From Acidobacteriota bacterium (GTDB lineage: Bacteria; Acidobacteriota; Blastocatellia; Pyrinomonadales; Pyrinomonadaceae), in the NCBI GenBank assembly GCA_019242475.1, contig JAFAVK010000121.1:1-43990 (forward strand): 43,990 bases of DNA. Direction: 5' to 3'. The position numbers were made by a program, and so were the translations under genes. Position 1 is the stretch's first letter; every line of letters starts with the position of its first letter. The notes beneath the pieces were generated by a model. The model saw only the letters and a list, made by a program, of their open reading frames with translations. It was not told the DNA's origin and ran no database searches. Shown piece by piece: positions 19,795 through 27,105 of this stretch.

Positions 19795-19971
19795 ATGGCG
19801 GAGGATGACGAGGTGTTTCAGGTCGGCGAAGCGTACGTGTGGGCGGAACAAGGCACGTCGATTCAGCTCAAAGCGGTCACCGAATTCGGCGACCCGGTTG
19901 AGTTGACCGCCGAAGAAGCAGGAAGGCTCGCCCAAGTCCTGACCGATTTGGCGAAATCTCTCGACGAATAG
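19795..19971 (+). CDS. Small ORF, possible third immunity protein (58 aa)
   Basis: The ATG at 19795 follows an AGGGGG ribosome site at 19779-19784. The ATG at 19788 opens another frame that stops at once. The product is acidic and compact (VWAEQGTSIQLKAV, then LTAEEAGRLAQVLTDL), with a predicted beta-hairpin followed by a helix. No family is recognised. It lies 17 bases after a toxin-tip-like remnant and just before a strong hairpin, so it may be the last immunity gene of the locus. Codon usage looks like real coding sequence, with clear third-position bias. Confidence 0.6.
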   Translation: MAEDDEVFQVGEAYVWAEQGTSIQLKAVTEFGDPVELTAEEAGRLAQVLTDLAKSLDE

Positions 19972-20042
19972 CCTTCGACGAAATGCTGCCGGGCAGAGGC
20001 GCCTGCCGGCCCGGTGAAAGCGGCGGGCGGGCTGATGAGCCT

Positions 20043-20079
20043 GACGAAGGGGTGGCGCTCGGCGTGCCACCCCTTCGTC
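20043..20079 (+). terminator. Perfect 14-bp hairpin ending the RHS/toxin locus
   Basis: The arms GACGAAGGGGTGGC (20043-20056) and its exact reverse complement (20066-20079) flank a 9-nt loop. No strong T-tract follows on the plus strand. It sits between the last small ORF of the toxin locus and the sigma factor promoter region, so it probably separates the two transcription units. Confidence 0.7.
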
Positions 20080-20137
20080 TATGCAGGCAGCCTTACCTCG
20101 GACATATAGCACCGCCGACCCTCGCCGGCAAATTAGC

Positions 20138-20183
20138 TGTAACTTTTTCCCCCGCCGGCTGTTTTCCAGGCGTAAAAGGAATT
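20138..20183 (+). promoter_or_regulatory. Possible ECF-type promoter and leader of the sigma factor operon
   Basis: The element TGTAACTTTTT at 20138-20148 contains the AAC core typical of ECF -35 boxes, and a CGT triplet lies at 20171. The spacing between them is longer than the usual 16-17 nt, so the -10 element is uncertain. Autoregulation by the encoded sigma factor is plausible for this family. The ribosome site AAAAGGA lies at 20174-20180. Confidence 0.3.
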
Positions 20184-20711
20184 ATGGCGAACACCGACGC
20201 AGAGTTCGCAGAGATTTTCAATGAGTTCTACCCAAGCCTTTGCCGGTTTTTAGAGTGCCTGTTGGGTGGCGCTTCCGGCGCTGCCCAGGACATCGCGCAG
20301 GAGAGTTTTATGCAGTTGTACCGCACCGGCGTGGAGAAGATTGTGCGGGAGGAGGTGCGCTTCTGGCTCTTCCGCGTGGCGCGGAATTTCGCCCTCAACG
20401 AGTTGAGCCGAAGGAGCACGCGGCAGAGGCTCTTCGGCAAGGTGGTTGACGCGCTCCGCGCCGAGCCGCCCGGCCCGGCCGAGCAACTTGAGGCGGCCGA
20501 GCGGAGGGAGCTGGTGCTGAGTCTGCTGAAGCACCTGCCCGAGCACCAGAGGGCGGCGCTGCTCCTGCGCGAGCAGGAGGAGATGAGCTACGGCGAGATC
20601 GCGCGCGTCCTCGACGTTTCGGAGGGCAAGGTGAAGGTTGACATCTTCCGCGCCCGCACGACGCTGCGCGCGCGCTGGCACAGGGCGCAGGAGGCTTCGG
20701 CCGGGGCTTGA
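20184..20711 (+). CDS. ECF-type RNA polymerase sigma factor (175 aa)
   Basis: The start at 20184 is chosen because AAAAGGA precedes it by 3 bases and region 2 begins at once; an upstream ATG at 19983 would run through the hairpin. Region 2 lies at about residues 6-75 (FNEFYPSLCRFL, QDIAQESFMQLY, FWLFRVARNFALNEL). Region 4 lies at about 115-160 (LPEHQRAALLLREQE, then MSYGEIARVLDVSEGKVK with the recognition helix). Such factors direct RNA polymerase to envelope-stress or regulon promoters and are held by an anti-sigma factor. The next gene, 30 bp downstream, is such an anti-sigma factor, so the two form a regulatory pair. The target regulon is not visible, but the two HEAT-repeat genes downstream are likely members. 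Confidence 0.93.
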   Translation: MANTDAEFAEIFNEFYPSLCRFLECLLGGASGAAQDIAQESFMQLYRTGVEKIVREEVRFWLFRVARNFALNELSRRSTRQRLFGKVVDALRAEPPGPAEQLEAAERRELVLSLLKHLPEHQRAALLLREQEEMSYGEIARVLDVSEGKVKVDIFRARTTLRARWHRAQEASAGA

Positions 20712-20741
20712 TGGTAGCCCGCGGGCCGCGCGTACCAGGCG

Positions 20742-21818
20742 ATGGATTGTGAGTTCACAGAAGAAGTCTCCCTGCTCGTGGATGGCGAGCTGGCGCCGCA
20801 CGAGGCCGCGCGGCTGAGCGCGCACGTCGAGGGCTGCGCGGACTGTAGGCGCGCGCGGGAGGCGTTCCTGCTCCTCCGGCGGGAGCTGCGCTCCTACGAA
20901 CTTGTGCCCGACCCGCACGCGCAGAGCAGCGCGCTGGCCGCCATCCTCGGCCCCCGCACGTTCGAGGCGCAAGCCGCCGGGCGTGCGCAGACTCCGCGCG
21001 GGATGTTCGGTCGGCTGACGGGAAGTCTCGCCGGGGCGTTCGGCGTGAGCCGCCTCCGGCCCGCGCACGTCGCGGCGCTGGCGCTGCTTCTCGTCGGGGC
21101 CGTGCTCGGCGTGCGTTGGTTCAAGAGTTCAAGCACGCCCACGGTTGCGAACACGAATAGCTTGCCGGCTCCCGCACAGGACTTGGCAAAGGAGGGCGGG
21201 AAGAGGTCGGAGCAACCTGCCGCCGTCAACAGTCCGCCCGTCCGACAAGCACAGACGCCAAAGGCACCGCGTCCCCCTGGCGTCGCACAGCCCGCCCGAG
21301 AGAATGCACGGCTCCGACGTGACGACTCCCGGACGGGTCTTCAGAGTCGAGAGGCACCGGGCCGCGACGCGGGGCAGGAGTCGGCGCGGGCCTTTGAACC
21401 GGCCCCGGTTCCCTCTCCGGCCGGCGCCGTCGCCCTATACGCCGCGGGGGGCTTCGAGGCGTCGGCGGCCGACCCGGCGCTGAGGTTCGGGCGTCACGCC
21501 GAGCGGGTCGAGAGACTCTTCCGCAGCTTCCGCAACGCGCGCCTGACGAGCGGCGACCCGACGCTCGAAGTGGCCGACGCGCGCCGCCTCTCGAAGCGCC
21601 TGCTCTACCGCAACATCGCCCTGCGGCGCGAGGCCGCGAGCGCGGGCGACCTCCCCGTCGAAGGGCTGCTCGAAAGTGTCGAGCCCATCCTCATCGACAT
21701 CTCCAACCTGCCCGACACACCTTCGCCGGACGCGGTCGGGTCGATCAAGGAGCGCATCCACAGGCGGCAGCTCGTCGGCGTCCTGCAAGCCCAGGCGATG
21801 CCCGCTTCACGCTACTGA
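20742..21818 (+). CDS. Zinc-finger (ZAS/zf-HC2) transmembrane anti-sigma factor (358 aa)
   Basis: The N-terminal domain (1-45) has the HxxxCxxC zinc motif as H28, C32, C35 (HVEGCADC), typical of anti-sigma factors that hold ECF sigma region 2/4. One transmembrane helix spans about 108-126 (VAALALLLVGAVLG). After it, a Pro/Arg-rich low-complexity linker (about 140-230) leads to a helical C-terminal domain (about 240-358) outside the membrane. The gene begins 30 bp after the sigma gene and ends 5 bp before the next start, so it is in an operon. The long extracytoplasmic part suggests that it senses an envelope signal. What it senses cannot be read from sequence. Confidence 0.88.
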   Translation: MDCEFTEEVSLLVDGELAPHEAARLSAHVEGCADCRRAREAFLLLRRELRSYELVPDPHAQSSALAAILGPRTFEAQAAGRAQTPRGMFGRLTGSLAGAFGVSRLRPAHVAALALLLVGAVLGVRWFKSSSTPTVANTNSLPAPAQDLAKEGGKRSEQPAAVNSPPVRQAQTPKAPRPPGVAQPARENARLRRDDSRTGLQSREAPGRDAGQESARAFEPAPVPSPAGAVALYAAGGFEASAADPALRFGRHAERVERLFRSFRNARLTSGDPTLEVADARRLSKRLLYRNIALRREAASAGDLPVEGLLESVEPILIDISNLPDTPSPDAVGSIKERIHRRQLVGVLQAQAMPASRY

Positions 21819-21823
21819 AGGCC

Positions 21824-23371
21824 ATGAAGAACATGCCACACGGACTCTTGAAAAACGGATTCACGCGCCTCGGGCAAAGACGCCTGAGCGCCTTGCTGCT
21901 GCTCGCGTTGACCGCCGCGGGCCTCTTCTCCCTGCCCGGCCGCGGGCGCACGGCGCGGGCCTTCGACAACAACGACCTCGCGCGGCTCAACCGCTTCGTA
22001 CAGTCCGGGGACTCGCCCGCGATGCAGGTCTTCCGTCAGGGGAGAGACCTCATCGAGCGGGAGGACTGGGCGGCGGCCGCCGCGAAGTTCGAGGGCTACG
22101 TCGCGCAGTACCCGAAGAGCAAGGAGGCGGACGCGGCGCTCTACTGGCTCGCCTACGCGCGGAAGAAGCAGGGCAAGTTCCAGGCCGCCGAGGAGACGCT
22201 GGAGCGACTTGCAAAAGAGTTCCCGCGCTCGTCCTGGGTGGACGACGCGCGCGCGATGCAGGTCGAGATTGCACCGCAGGTCGGCAAGCGCGTTGACCCC
22301 GAAGGGCTCGGCGACGACGAGCTGAAGATGGTCGCCCTCCAGAGCCTCTTCGAATCCGACCCCGCGCGCGCCAGCGCCTACGTGGCCGAGATTCTCAAGC
22401 CCGACTCCAAGGCGAGCCCCGAGCTGAAGGAGACCGCCGTCGGCCTGCTCGGGCGGCAGGGCGGCCCCGAGGCCGTGCGGATGCTGCTCGACATCGCGCG
22501 GACGCAGCCCGACCCGGAGCTGCGCAGCATCGCCGTGAACCGCCTCGGGCAGACCAACGACGAGGCGGTCATCGACGAGCTGATGAAGATTTACGAGGCG
22601 GAGCGCGACGGCGACGTGAAGGGGCAGGTGCTCAACGCCTTCTCGCAGATGAACAGCCCGCGCGCCTACGCCAAACTGCTCGAAGTCGCGCGCGGCGGCG
22701 GCGACAGCGAGCTGCGCCAGATGGCGATTCACCGGCTCGGCCAGCGCCACGAAGCGCAGGCCGTGGACGACCTGATGCGACTCCTCGCGAGCGAGCGCGA
22801 CGACGACATCCGCGCCAGCATCCTGCACGCCTTCTCGCAGCTCAACGACCCGCGCGCGCAGGCGCGCCTGCTCGAAGTCGCGCGCGGCGGCGACTACAGC
22901 GTCGAGCTGCGCGCGCAGGCGATTCACTGGGTCGGCCAGCGCAGCGGCGGCGCGAACGTGGACGAGCTGATGAGCATCTACCGCGCCGACCGCAACGATG
23001 AGATACGCGGCGCAGTCCTCCACGCCCTCTCGCAGACGAGAGACCCGCGCGCGCGCGCCGCGCTGCTCGAAGTCGCGCGCGGCGGCGACGACCCCGACGT
23101 GCGTGTGCAGGCGATCCACGCGCTGACCCAGTTCAACGACGACGCGGCGGTCGAAGACCTCGTCAAACTCTACGACGGCGAGCGCGACGAGGACGTGAAG
23201 GGCGGAATACTCCAGGCATTCAGCCAGCTCAAGCAGGAGCGCGCACTCCTCAAGCTGATGGACGTGGCCCGCGCCGACCCGTCCCGCGAGATGCGCAAGC
23301 AGGCCATCCACCTGCTCGGCCAGAGCCACGACCCGCGCGCCCTCAAGCTGCTGCAAGACCTCCTGCGTTGA
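21824..23371 (+). CDS. Exported TPR + HEAT-repeat protein (515 aa)
   Basis: A signal peptide with a hydrophobic core at about 21-36 is followed by a tetratricopeptide-like segment (about 50-165; FEGYVAQYPKSKEADAALYW resembles YbgF/TolA-type TPRs). From about 180 to the end it consists of HEAT-type repeats of about 33 residues with the recurrent core AIHxLGQ or LHAFSQ. HEAT arrays form curved solenoids that bind other proteins. The gene starts 5 bp after the anti-sigma gene and precedes a second HEAT protein, so it is part of the ECF operon and probably acts in the periplasm on the sensing or response side. No catalytic residues are seen. Confidence 0.85.
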   Translation: MKNMPHGLLKNGFTRLGQRRLSALLLLALTAAGLFSLPGRGRTARAFDNNDLARLNRFVQSGDSPAMQVFRQGRDLIEREDWAAAAAKFEGYVAQYPKSKEADAALYWLAYARKKQGKFQAAEETLERLAKEFPRSSWVDDARAMQVEIAPQVGKRVDPEGLGDDELKMVALQSLFESDPARASAYVAEILKPDSKASPELKETAVGLLGRQGGPEAVRMLLDIARTQPDPELRSIAVNRLGQTNDEAVIDELMKIYEAERDGDVKGQVLNAFSQMNSPRAYAKLLEVARGGGDSELRQMAIHRLGQRHEAQAVDDLMRLLASERDDDIRASILHAFSQLNDPRAQARLLEVARGGDYSVELRAQAIHWVGQRSGGANVDELMSIYRADRNDEIRGAVLHALSQTRDPRARAALLEVARGGDDPDVRVQAIHALTQFNDDAAVEDLVKLYDGERDEDVKGGILQAFSQLKQERALLKLMDVARADPSREMRKQAIHLLGQSHDPRALKLLQDLLR

Positions 23372-23436
23372 GGCTTCGCGCGAGGGGCAGACCTTCAGAC
23401 CGTCACACGGATTCGCGCCGGCGATAAAGGAGTAAC

Positions 23437-25203
23437 ATGTACGCACATCTTTCGACCCTCGCCCTTCTGTTCGCGCTGACGCTGAGCAACTTGTCCTGCG
23501 TCTCCGACGACGCTTCCGCGCAGGACGGCGGCGCGCGGGCGCAGGCCGCCGCCCAGCGGCCGGACTTCATCCCCGTCGCGGGCGCGGACTTGAAGTCGAA
23601 GCTGGACGCCGCCGTCCGGCAGGGGCGCGCCGCCGCGAAGTCCTCGCCCTTCTGGGTCGCCTACACCTTCGACGTGCGGCCCGGCATCGCCATCGACCCC
23701 GACTTCGAGCAGTTCAACGGGAGCATGAACCAGTTCGGCGGCACGACGGTCTTCACCGGCAAGGTCAACGGCGTGACGGTCGAGACGCGCAACCTCGGCC
23801 TCTTCCTCCTGCACGACACGCAGGGCAGCATCACGCGCGCGGAGATTTACAACCTCGAACGCAAACACGAGTACGGCGGCTACCCCGTCTACTGGCTCGG
23901 CCGCGCCGGCAACGAGGAGAGCCTCAACTACCTCGACGGCCTCATCGAATCTGCGCGCCCCGAGCGGTTGGTCGAGACCGCGACCGTCGCGCTCGCCGTC
24001 CACGACGACCGGCGCGTGAACGACATGCTCAAAGGCTTCGTCCGCCAGTCGAAGAAGGACGAGGTGCGCAAGACCTCCGTCTACTGGCTCGGCCAGATCG
24101 GCGGCGAGCACGCCTTCCTCTCCGAGCTCGTCCGCAACGAGCGCGAAGACAGGGAGCTGCGCGAGGCGGCCGCGCACGCCGTCGGCCTCACGCGCGACGA
24201 GGCGGCGCTGAATGCCATCCAGAGCCTCTACGCCGAAGTCGCCGACCGCGACGTGCGCGCGGCGCTCGTCCACTCGGCCGCGCACAACGAGAACCAGGCG
24301 GCGGCCGCCGCCTTCCTGCTCCGCGTGGCGCGCACCGACCGCGACCGCGAGGTGAAAGCGCAGGCCGTCCACCGCCTCGGCCAGTTCGACACCGAGCAGA
24401 TTGTTGACGAGCTGATGAAGATTTACGCCGCCGACCGCGAGGAGGACGTGAGGCAGGGCGTCCTGCACGCCCTCTCGCAGATGGAGAACCAGCGCGCGCA
24501 CGCGCGGCTCCTGGAGATCGCGCGCGCGGGCGACGACATCGAGTCGCGCACCCTCGCCATCCACTGGCTCGGGCAGCGCGGCGACCCGGGGACGCTCGAC
24601 GAGCTGATGTCGATCTACAACGCCGACCGCAACACGGAGATTCGGCAGAAGGTGCTCCACTCGCTCTCGCAGATGGAAGACCCGCGCGCGCAGGCGAAGC
24701 TCTCGGAGATCGCGCGCACCGCCGACGACCCCGAGGTGCGGCAGCAGGCGATTCACTGGATCGGCCAGAAGGGCGAGGCCGCGCTCGACGAGCTGGCGAA
24801 GCTCTACCAGGCCGAGCGCGACACCGAAGTCAAATCGCAAGTCCTGCACGCCTACTCGCAGATCGACAGCCCGCGCGCGCTCGACAGGCTCTTCGAGGTG
24901 GCGCGCGGCGGCGAGAACAGCGAGCTGCGCCAGCAGGCAATTCACTGGCTCGGGCAGAAGGCCGGCGAGCGCAGCCTGGCGGCGCTGCGCGACATGGTCA
25001 ACAGCTCCGACGAAGACACGGAGGTGCAACTCCAGGTCGTCCACGCCATCAGCCAGCGCCCCGCGGCCGAGTCCGTGCCGCTGCTCATCCAGCTCGCGCG
25101 CACGCACCGCAACCCCGACGTGCGCCGCGAGGCCATCCACCGCCTCTCGCAGACCGGCGACCCGCGCGCGCTCGATTTTCTACACGAGGTGCTGACGAAG
25201 TAG
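23437..25203 (+). CDS. Exported HEAT-repeat protein (588 aa), paralogue of the previous gene
   Basis: The ATG at 23437 follows a strong AAAGGAG site. The N-terminus is a signal peptide (LALLFALTLSNLSC); the Cys near residue 21 could be lipidated, but the residues before it do not form a standard lipobox. A globular segment (about 30-140) precedes at least a dozen HEAT repeats with the cores VYWLGQ, AIHWLGQ and LHALSQ. Repeat sequence and phasing match the upstream gene closely, which points to duplication. It is the last gene of the ECF operon, 65 bp after its neighbour, and converges on the phosphatase gene with a hairpin at 25228-25257. The role is inferred to be a protein-binding scaffold in the envelope. 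Confidence 0.85.
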   Translation: MYAHLSTLALLFALTLSNLSCVSDDASAQDGGARAQAAAQRPDFIPVAGADLKSKLDAAVRQGRAAAKSSPFWVAYTFDVRPGIAIDPDFEQFNGSMNQFGGTTVFTGKVNGVTVETRNLGLFLLHDTQGSITRAEIYNLERKHEYGGYPVYWLGRAGNEESLNYLDGLIESARPERLVETATVALAVHDDRRVNDMLKGFVRQSKKDEVRKTSVYWLGQIGGEHAFLSELVRNEREDRELREAAAHAVGLTRDEAALNAIQSLYAEVADRDVRAALVHSAAHNENQAAAAAFLLRVARTDRDREVKAQAVHRLGQFDTEQIVDELMKIYAADREEDVRQGVLHALSQMENQRAHARLLEIARAGDDIESRTLAIHWLGQRGDPGTLDELMSIYNADRNTEIRQKVLHSLSQMEDPRAQAKLSEIARTADDPEVRQQAIHWIGQKGEAALDELAKLYQAERDTEVKSQVLHAYSQIDSPRALDRLFEVARGGENSELRQQAIHWLGQKAGERSLAALRDMVNSSDEDTEVQLQVVHAISQRPAAESVPLLIQLARTHRNPDVRREAIHRLSQTGDPRALDFLHEVLTK

Positions 25204-25225
25204 CTTCTGCTCTCCGCGCCGGCGG

Positions 25226-26809
25226 CTACCTCACCTTCATCACGACGAAGGTGAGGTCGTCGTACTGCGGGGTGCCCGCCGACCACTTCACCACGCGCCG
25301 CACCAGCTCGTCGCGAATCTCGTCCACGGACAGCCCCGCCGTCTCGGCCAGCGCCTCCCTGATGCGCGCCTCGCCGAACTCCTCGCCCCCCGCGCTCAGC
25401 GCCTCGGACAGCCCGTCGGTGTAGGCGAGCAGAAGGTCTCCGGGCCGCATCTCGACCGTCTCCTGCTCATAGGCGCAATGCTCGAAGACGCCGACGACCG
25501 TCCCGCCCGAGCTGAGCTGCCGGAAGCCGTCCGAACGCCCCGGGCGGAAGAGGAGCGGCGGGTTGTGACCGGCGTTGACGTAGGAGAGTCGCCGCGTGTG
25601 CTGGTCGAACTGCGCGTAGAAGAAGGTCACGTAGTTGAGGCCGCCCGTCGAGTTCCAGAGCAGCCCGTTGAGGGTCGCCACCATGTCGGCCAGCGTGTGG
25701 CTCGTCTGCGGCAGCAAATTGCTCCCCGCCGAAAGGCTGCGCAGCGTCGCCTGCATGGTGGACATCAGGAGCGCCGCCGCCATCCCCTTGCCCGCCACGT
25801 CGGCGATAGCGATGCCGAGCTGCCGGTTGTCGAAGCTCATGAAGTCGTAGTAGTCGCCCCCGACGCCGCGGGCGGGCTGGCAGAAGCCCGACAGCTCCAC
25901 CGCGACCGACTCGGGCGGGCGCTCGGGCAAAAGCCGACGCTGCACCTCCGCGGCCAGCGCCAGCTCGCGCAGCAGACGCTCCTCGGCCACCAGCCGCTCG
26001 GCGAGCCGCGAGTTCTCGATGACGAGGGCCAGCTGCGCCGCGACCGACATCAAGACCTCTTTGTCGCCGGCCGCGTAGCGGAAACGCCCCCGGCGCGTGC
26101 CGAGCGAGAGGATGCCGACCATCAGCTCCCGCGTCCTGACCTGCACGAGCAGGTGCGCCCCGACCCTTTGCAAAGCCTCGCGCTCGCTCGCGCGCGCCGC
26201 CCTCCGCTCCGGCGCCGCCGCGGCCAGGGCGCGCGACCACGCGTCGAACTCCGCGGACTCGACCACGAGGGGGCCGGAGAGGCTCCGCAGACGCTTCACG
26301 ACGAAGGCGTCGCGCGCCAGCTTCACCTCGCGCGCCGGCTCCGCCCACTCCCCGGCGGCCCTTGAGGAGATGCGGCAGAGGTAGTCGCCTCCCGACTCTT
26401 CGCGCACGAAGATGGACACGTCGTCGGCCCCGAGCGATTCCGCGATCCTCCGCGCGACCGAGCCGTAGAGTTCGTCGATGCCTCTGGCCGTCCGCGCCTC
26501 CTGGCCGAGGTCGAAGAGGATGCGCCGCTCGTCATACGGGGTCGGGGAGTAGCGGCGCGCGACGAGCGGCACGACCCTTCGCGTGACGAAGTTGTGCAGC
26601 AGCACGAAGAGTACGACGCACAGGACGGCCGCCAACGCGTCGGCGTGGGGCCACAGGCGTTCGAGCCAGAGGGCGCGGCCGCCCGTCATGAGGAAGGTGA
26701 GGGCGGCCGCGCAGAGCGCCGTCTCGGCGTAGAACTCCGCGCGCGCCACCGAGAGCCGCTGTCGCCACGTCCGTGTCCTGCGTGTGAGTCGTCTTAACGT
26801 CGGAGCCAT
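25226..26809 (-). CDS. Membrane-anchored GAF + SpoIIE-type PP2C serine phosphatase (527 aa)
   Basis: I chose the ATG at 26809 because GGAA lies 6 bases before it; a longer frame to 26932 adds 41 residues of unlikely composition. Two membrane segments lie near residues 18-36 and 50-67. A GAF-like sensor domain follows (about 92-288; DDVSIFVREE, VGILSLGTRRG). A short coiled linker (EERLLRELALAAEVQRRLLP) leads to the SpoIIE phosphatase domain (about 330-525) with the metal-binding motifs GGDYYDF, ADVAGKGMAAALLMS, AGHNPP, YTDGLSEA and YDDLTF. Such RsbU-like proteins dephosphorylate anti-anti-sigma factors in partner-switching stress pathways. No partner anti-sigma gene is adjacent. The gene converges on the HEAT operon. 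Confidence 0.92.
   Translation of the reverse strand: MAPTLRRLTRRTRTWRQRLSVARAEFYAETALCAAALTFLMTGGRALWLERLWPHADALAAVLCVVLFVLLHNFVTRRVVPLVARRYSPTPYDERRILFDLGQEARTARGIDELYGSVARRIAESLGADDVSIFVREESGGDYLCRISSRAAGEWAEPAREVKLARDAFVVKRLRSLSGPLVVESAEFDAWSRALAAAAPERRAARASEREALQRVGAHLLVQVRTRELMVGILSLGTRRGRFRYAAGDKEVLMSVAAQLALVIENSRLAERLVAEERLLRELALAAEVQRRLLPERPPESVAVELSGFCQPARGVGGDYYDFMSFDNRQLGIAIADVAGKGMAAALLMSTMQATLRSLSAGSNLLPQTSHTLADMVATLNGLLWNSTGGLNYVTFFYAQFDQHTRRLSYVNAGHNPPLLFRPGRSDGFRQLSSGGTVVGVFEHCAYEQETVEMRPGDLLLAYTDGLSEALSAGGEEFGEARIREALAETAGLSVDEIRDELVRRVVKWSAGTPQYDDLTFVVMKVR
25228..25257. terminator. 11-bp perfect hairpin between convergent genes, inside a coding 3' end
   Basis: The arms ACCTCACCTTC (25228-25238) and GAAGGTGAGGT (25247-25257) are exact reverse complements around an 8-nt loop. 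The element starts 25 bases after the HEAT-operon stop and covers the last codons of the minus-strand phosphatase gene. It could end transcription of the plus-strand operon. No clear T-tract is seen on either side. Confidence 0.5.
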
Positions 26810-27105
26810 CCACTTCCCTGCTAGACAATTCACGTACCAGCCCGGAGAAGCGGGAGATGACTTGATGATTGTGCGTGGTTCGGCCGGGAGAAGGGCTCGG
26901 CCCGTGTCCGTTGCCGGAGAGTTTCGTCCCATAATCGGGAAACGGGTGCGCGATGAAGACGGGACGGGGGCGACCCGGGAGGAGATTTGTCCCGGCCGGG
27001 CGCTTCCGCCTCGTCACGGCTCCGGGCCGCTTAATCACAAAAGAGTGCTCTCGCGGGAAGAAATACATAAAGTCTCAGTGCCGTTTACCTCAGCAGAAGG
27101 AAGCC
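26810..27105. promoter_or_regulatory. Divergent intergenic region (296 bp)
   Basis: This stretch separates the phosphatase gene (minus) from the LamG/DUF1080-like gene (plus), so promoters for both must lie here. AT-rich patches such as CCATAAT near 26930 and TACATAAAG near 27064 could be -10 elements, but I find no well-spaced -35 partner. An in-frame extension of the plus-strand gene to 26953 is open but Arg-rich and unlike the protein, so I treat it as untranslated. Confidence 0.35.

Noticed and set aside
19983..20183. N-terminal extension of the sigma factor from an ATG at 19983
   Set aside because: It would translate through a perfect 14-bp hairpin and add 67 residues that the family does not have; the ATG at 20184 has a proper ribosome site.
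21812..25140. Two long minus-strand frames (21812-23446 and 23395-25140) opposite the HEAT genes
   Set aside because: The plus-strand proteins have signal peptides, good ribosome sites and regular HEAT repeats; the minus frames are their complements.
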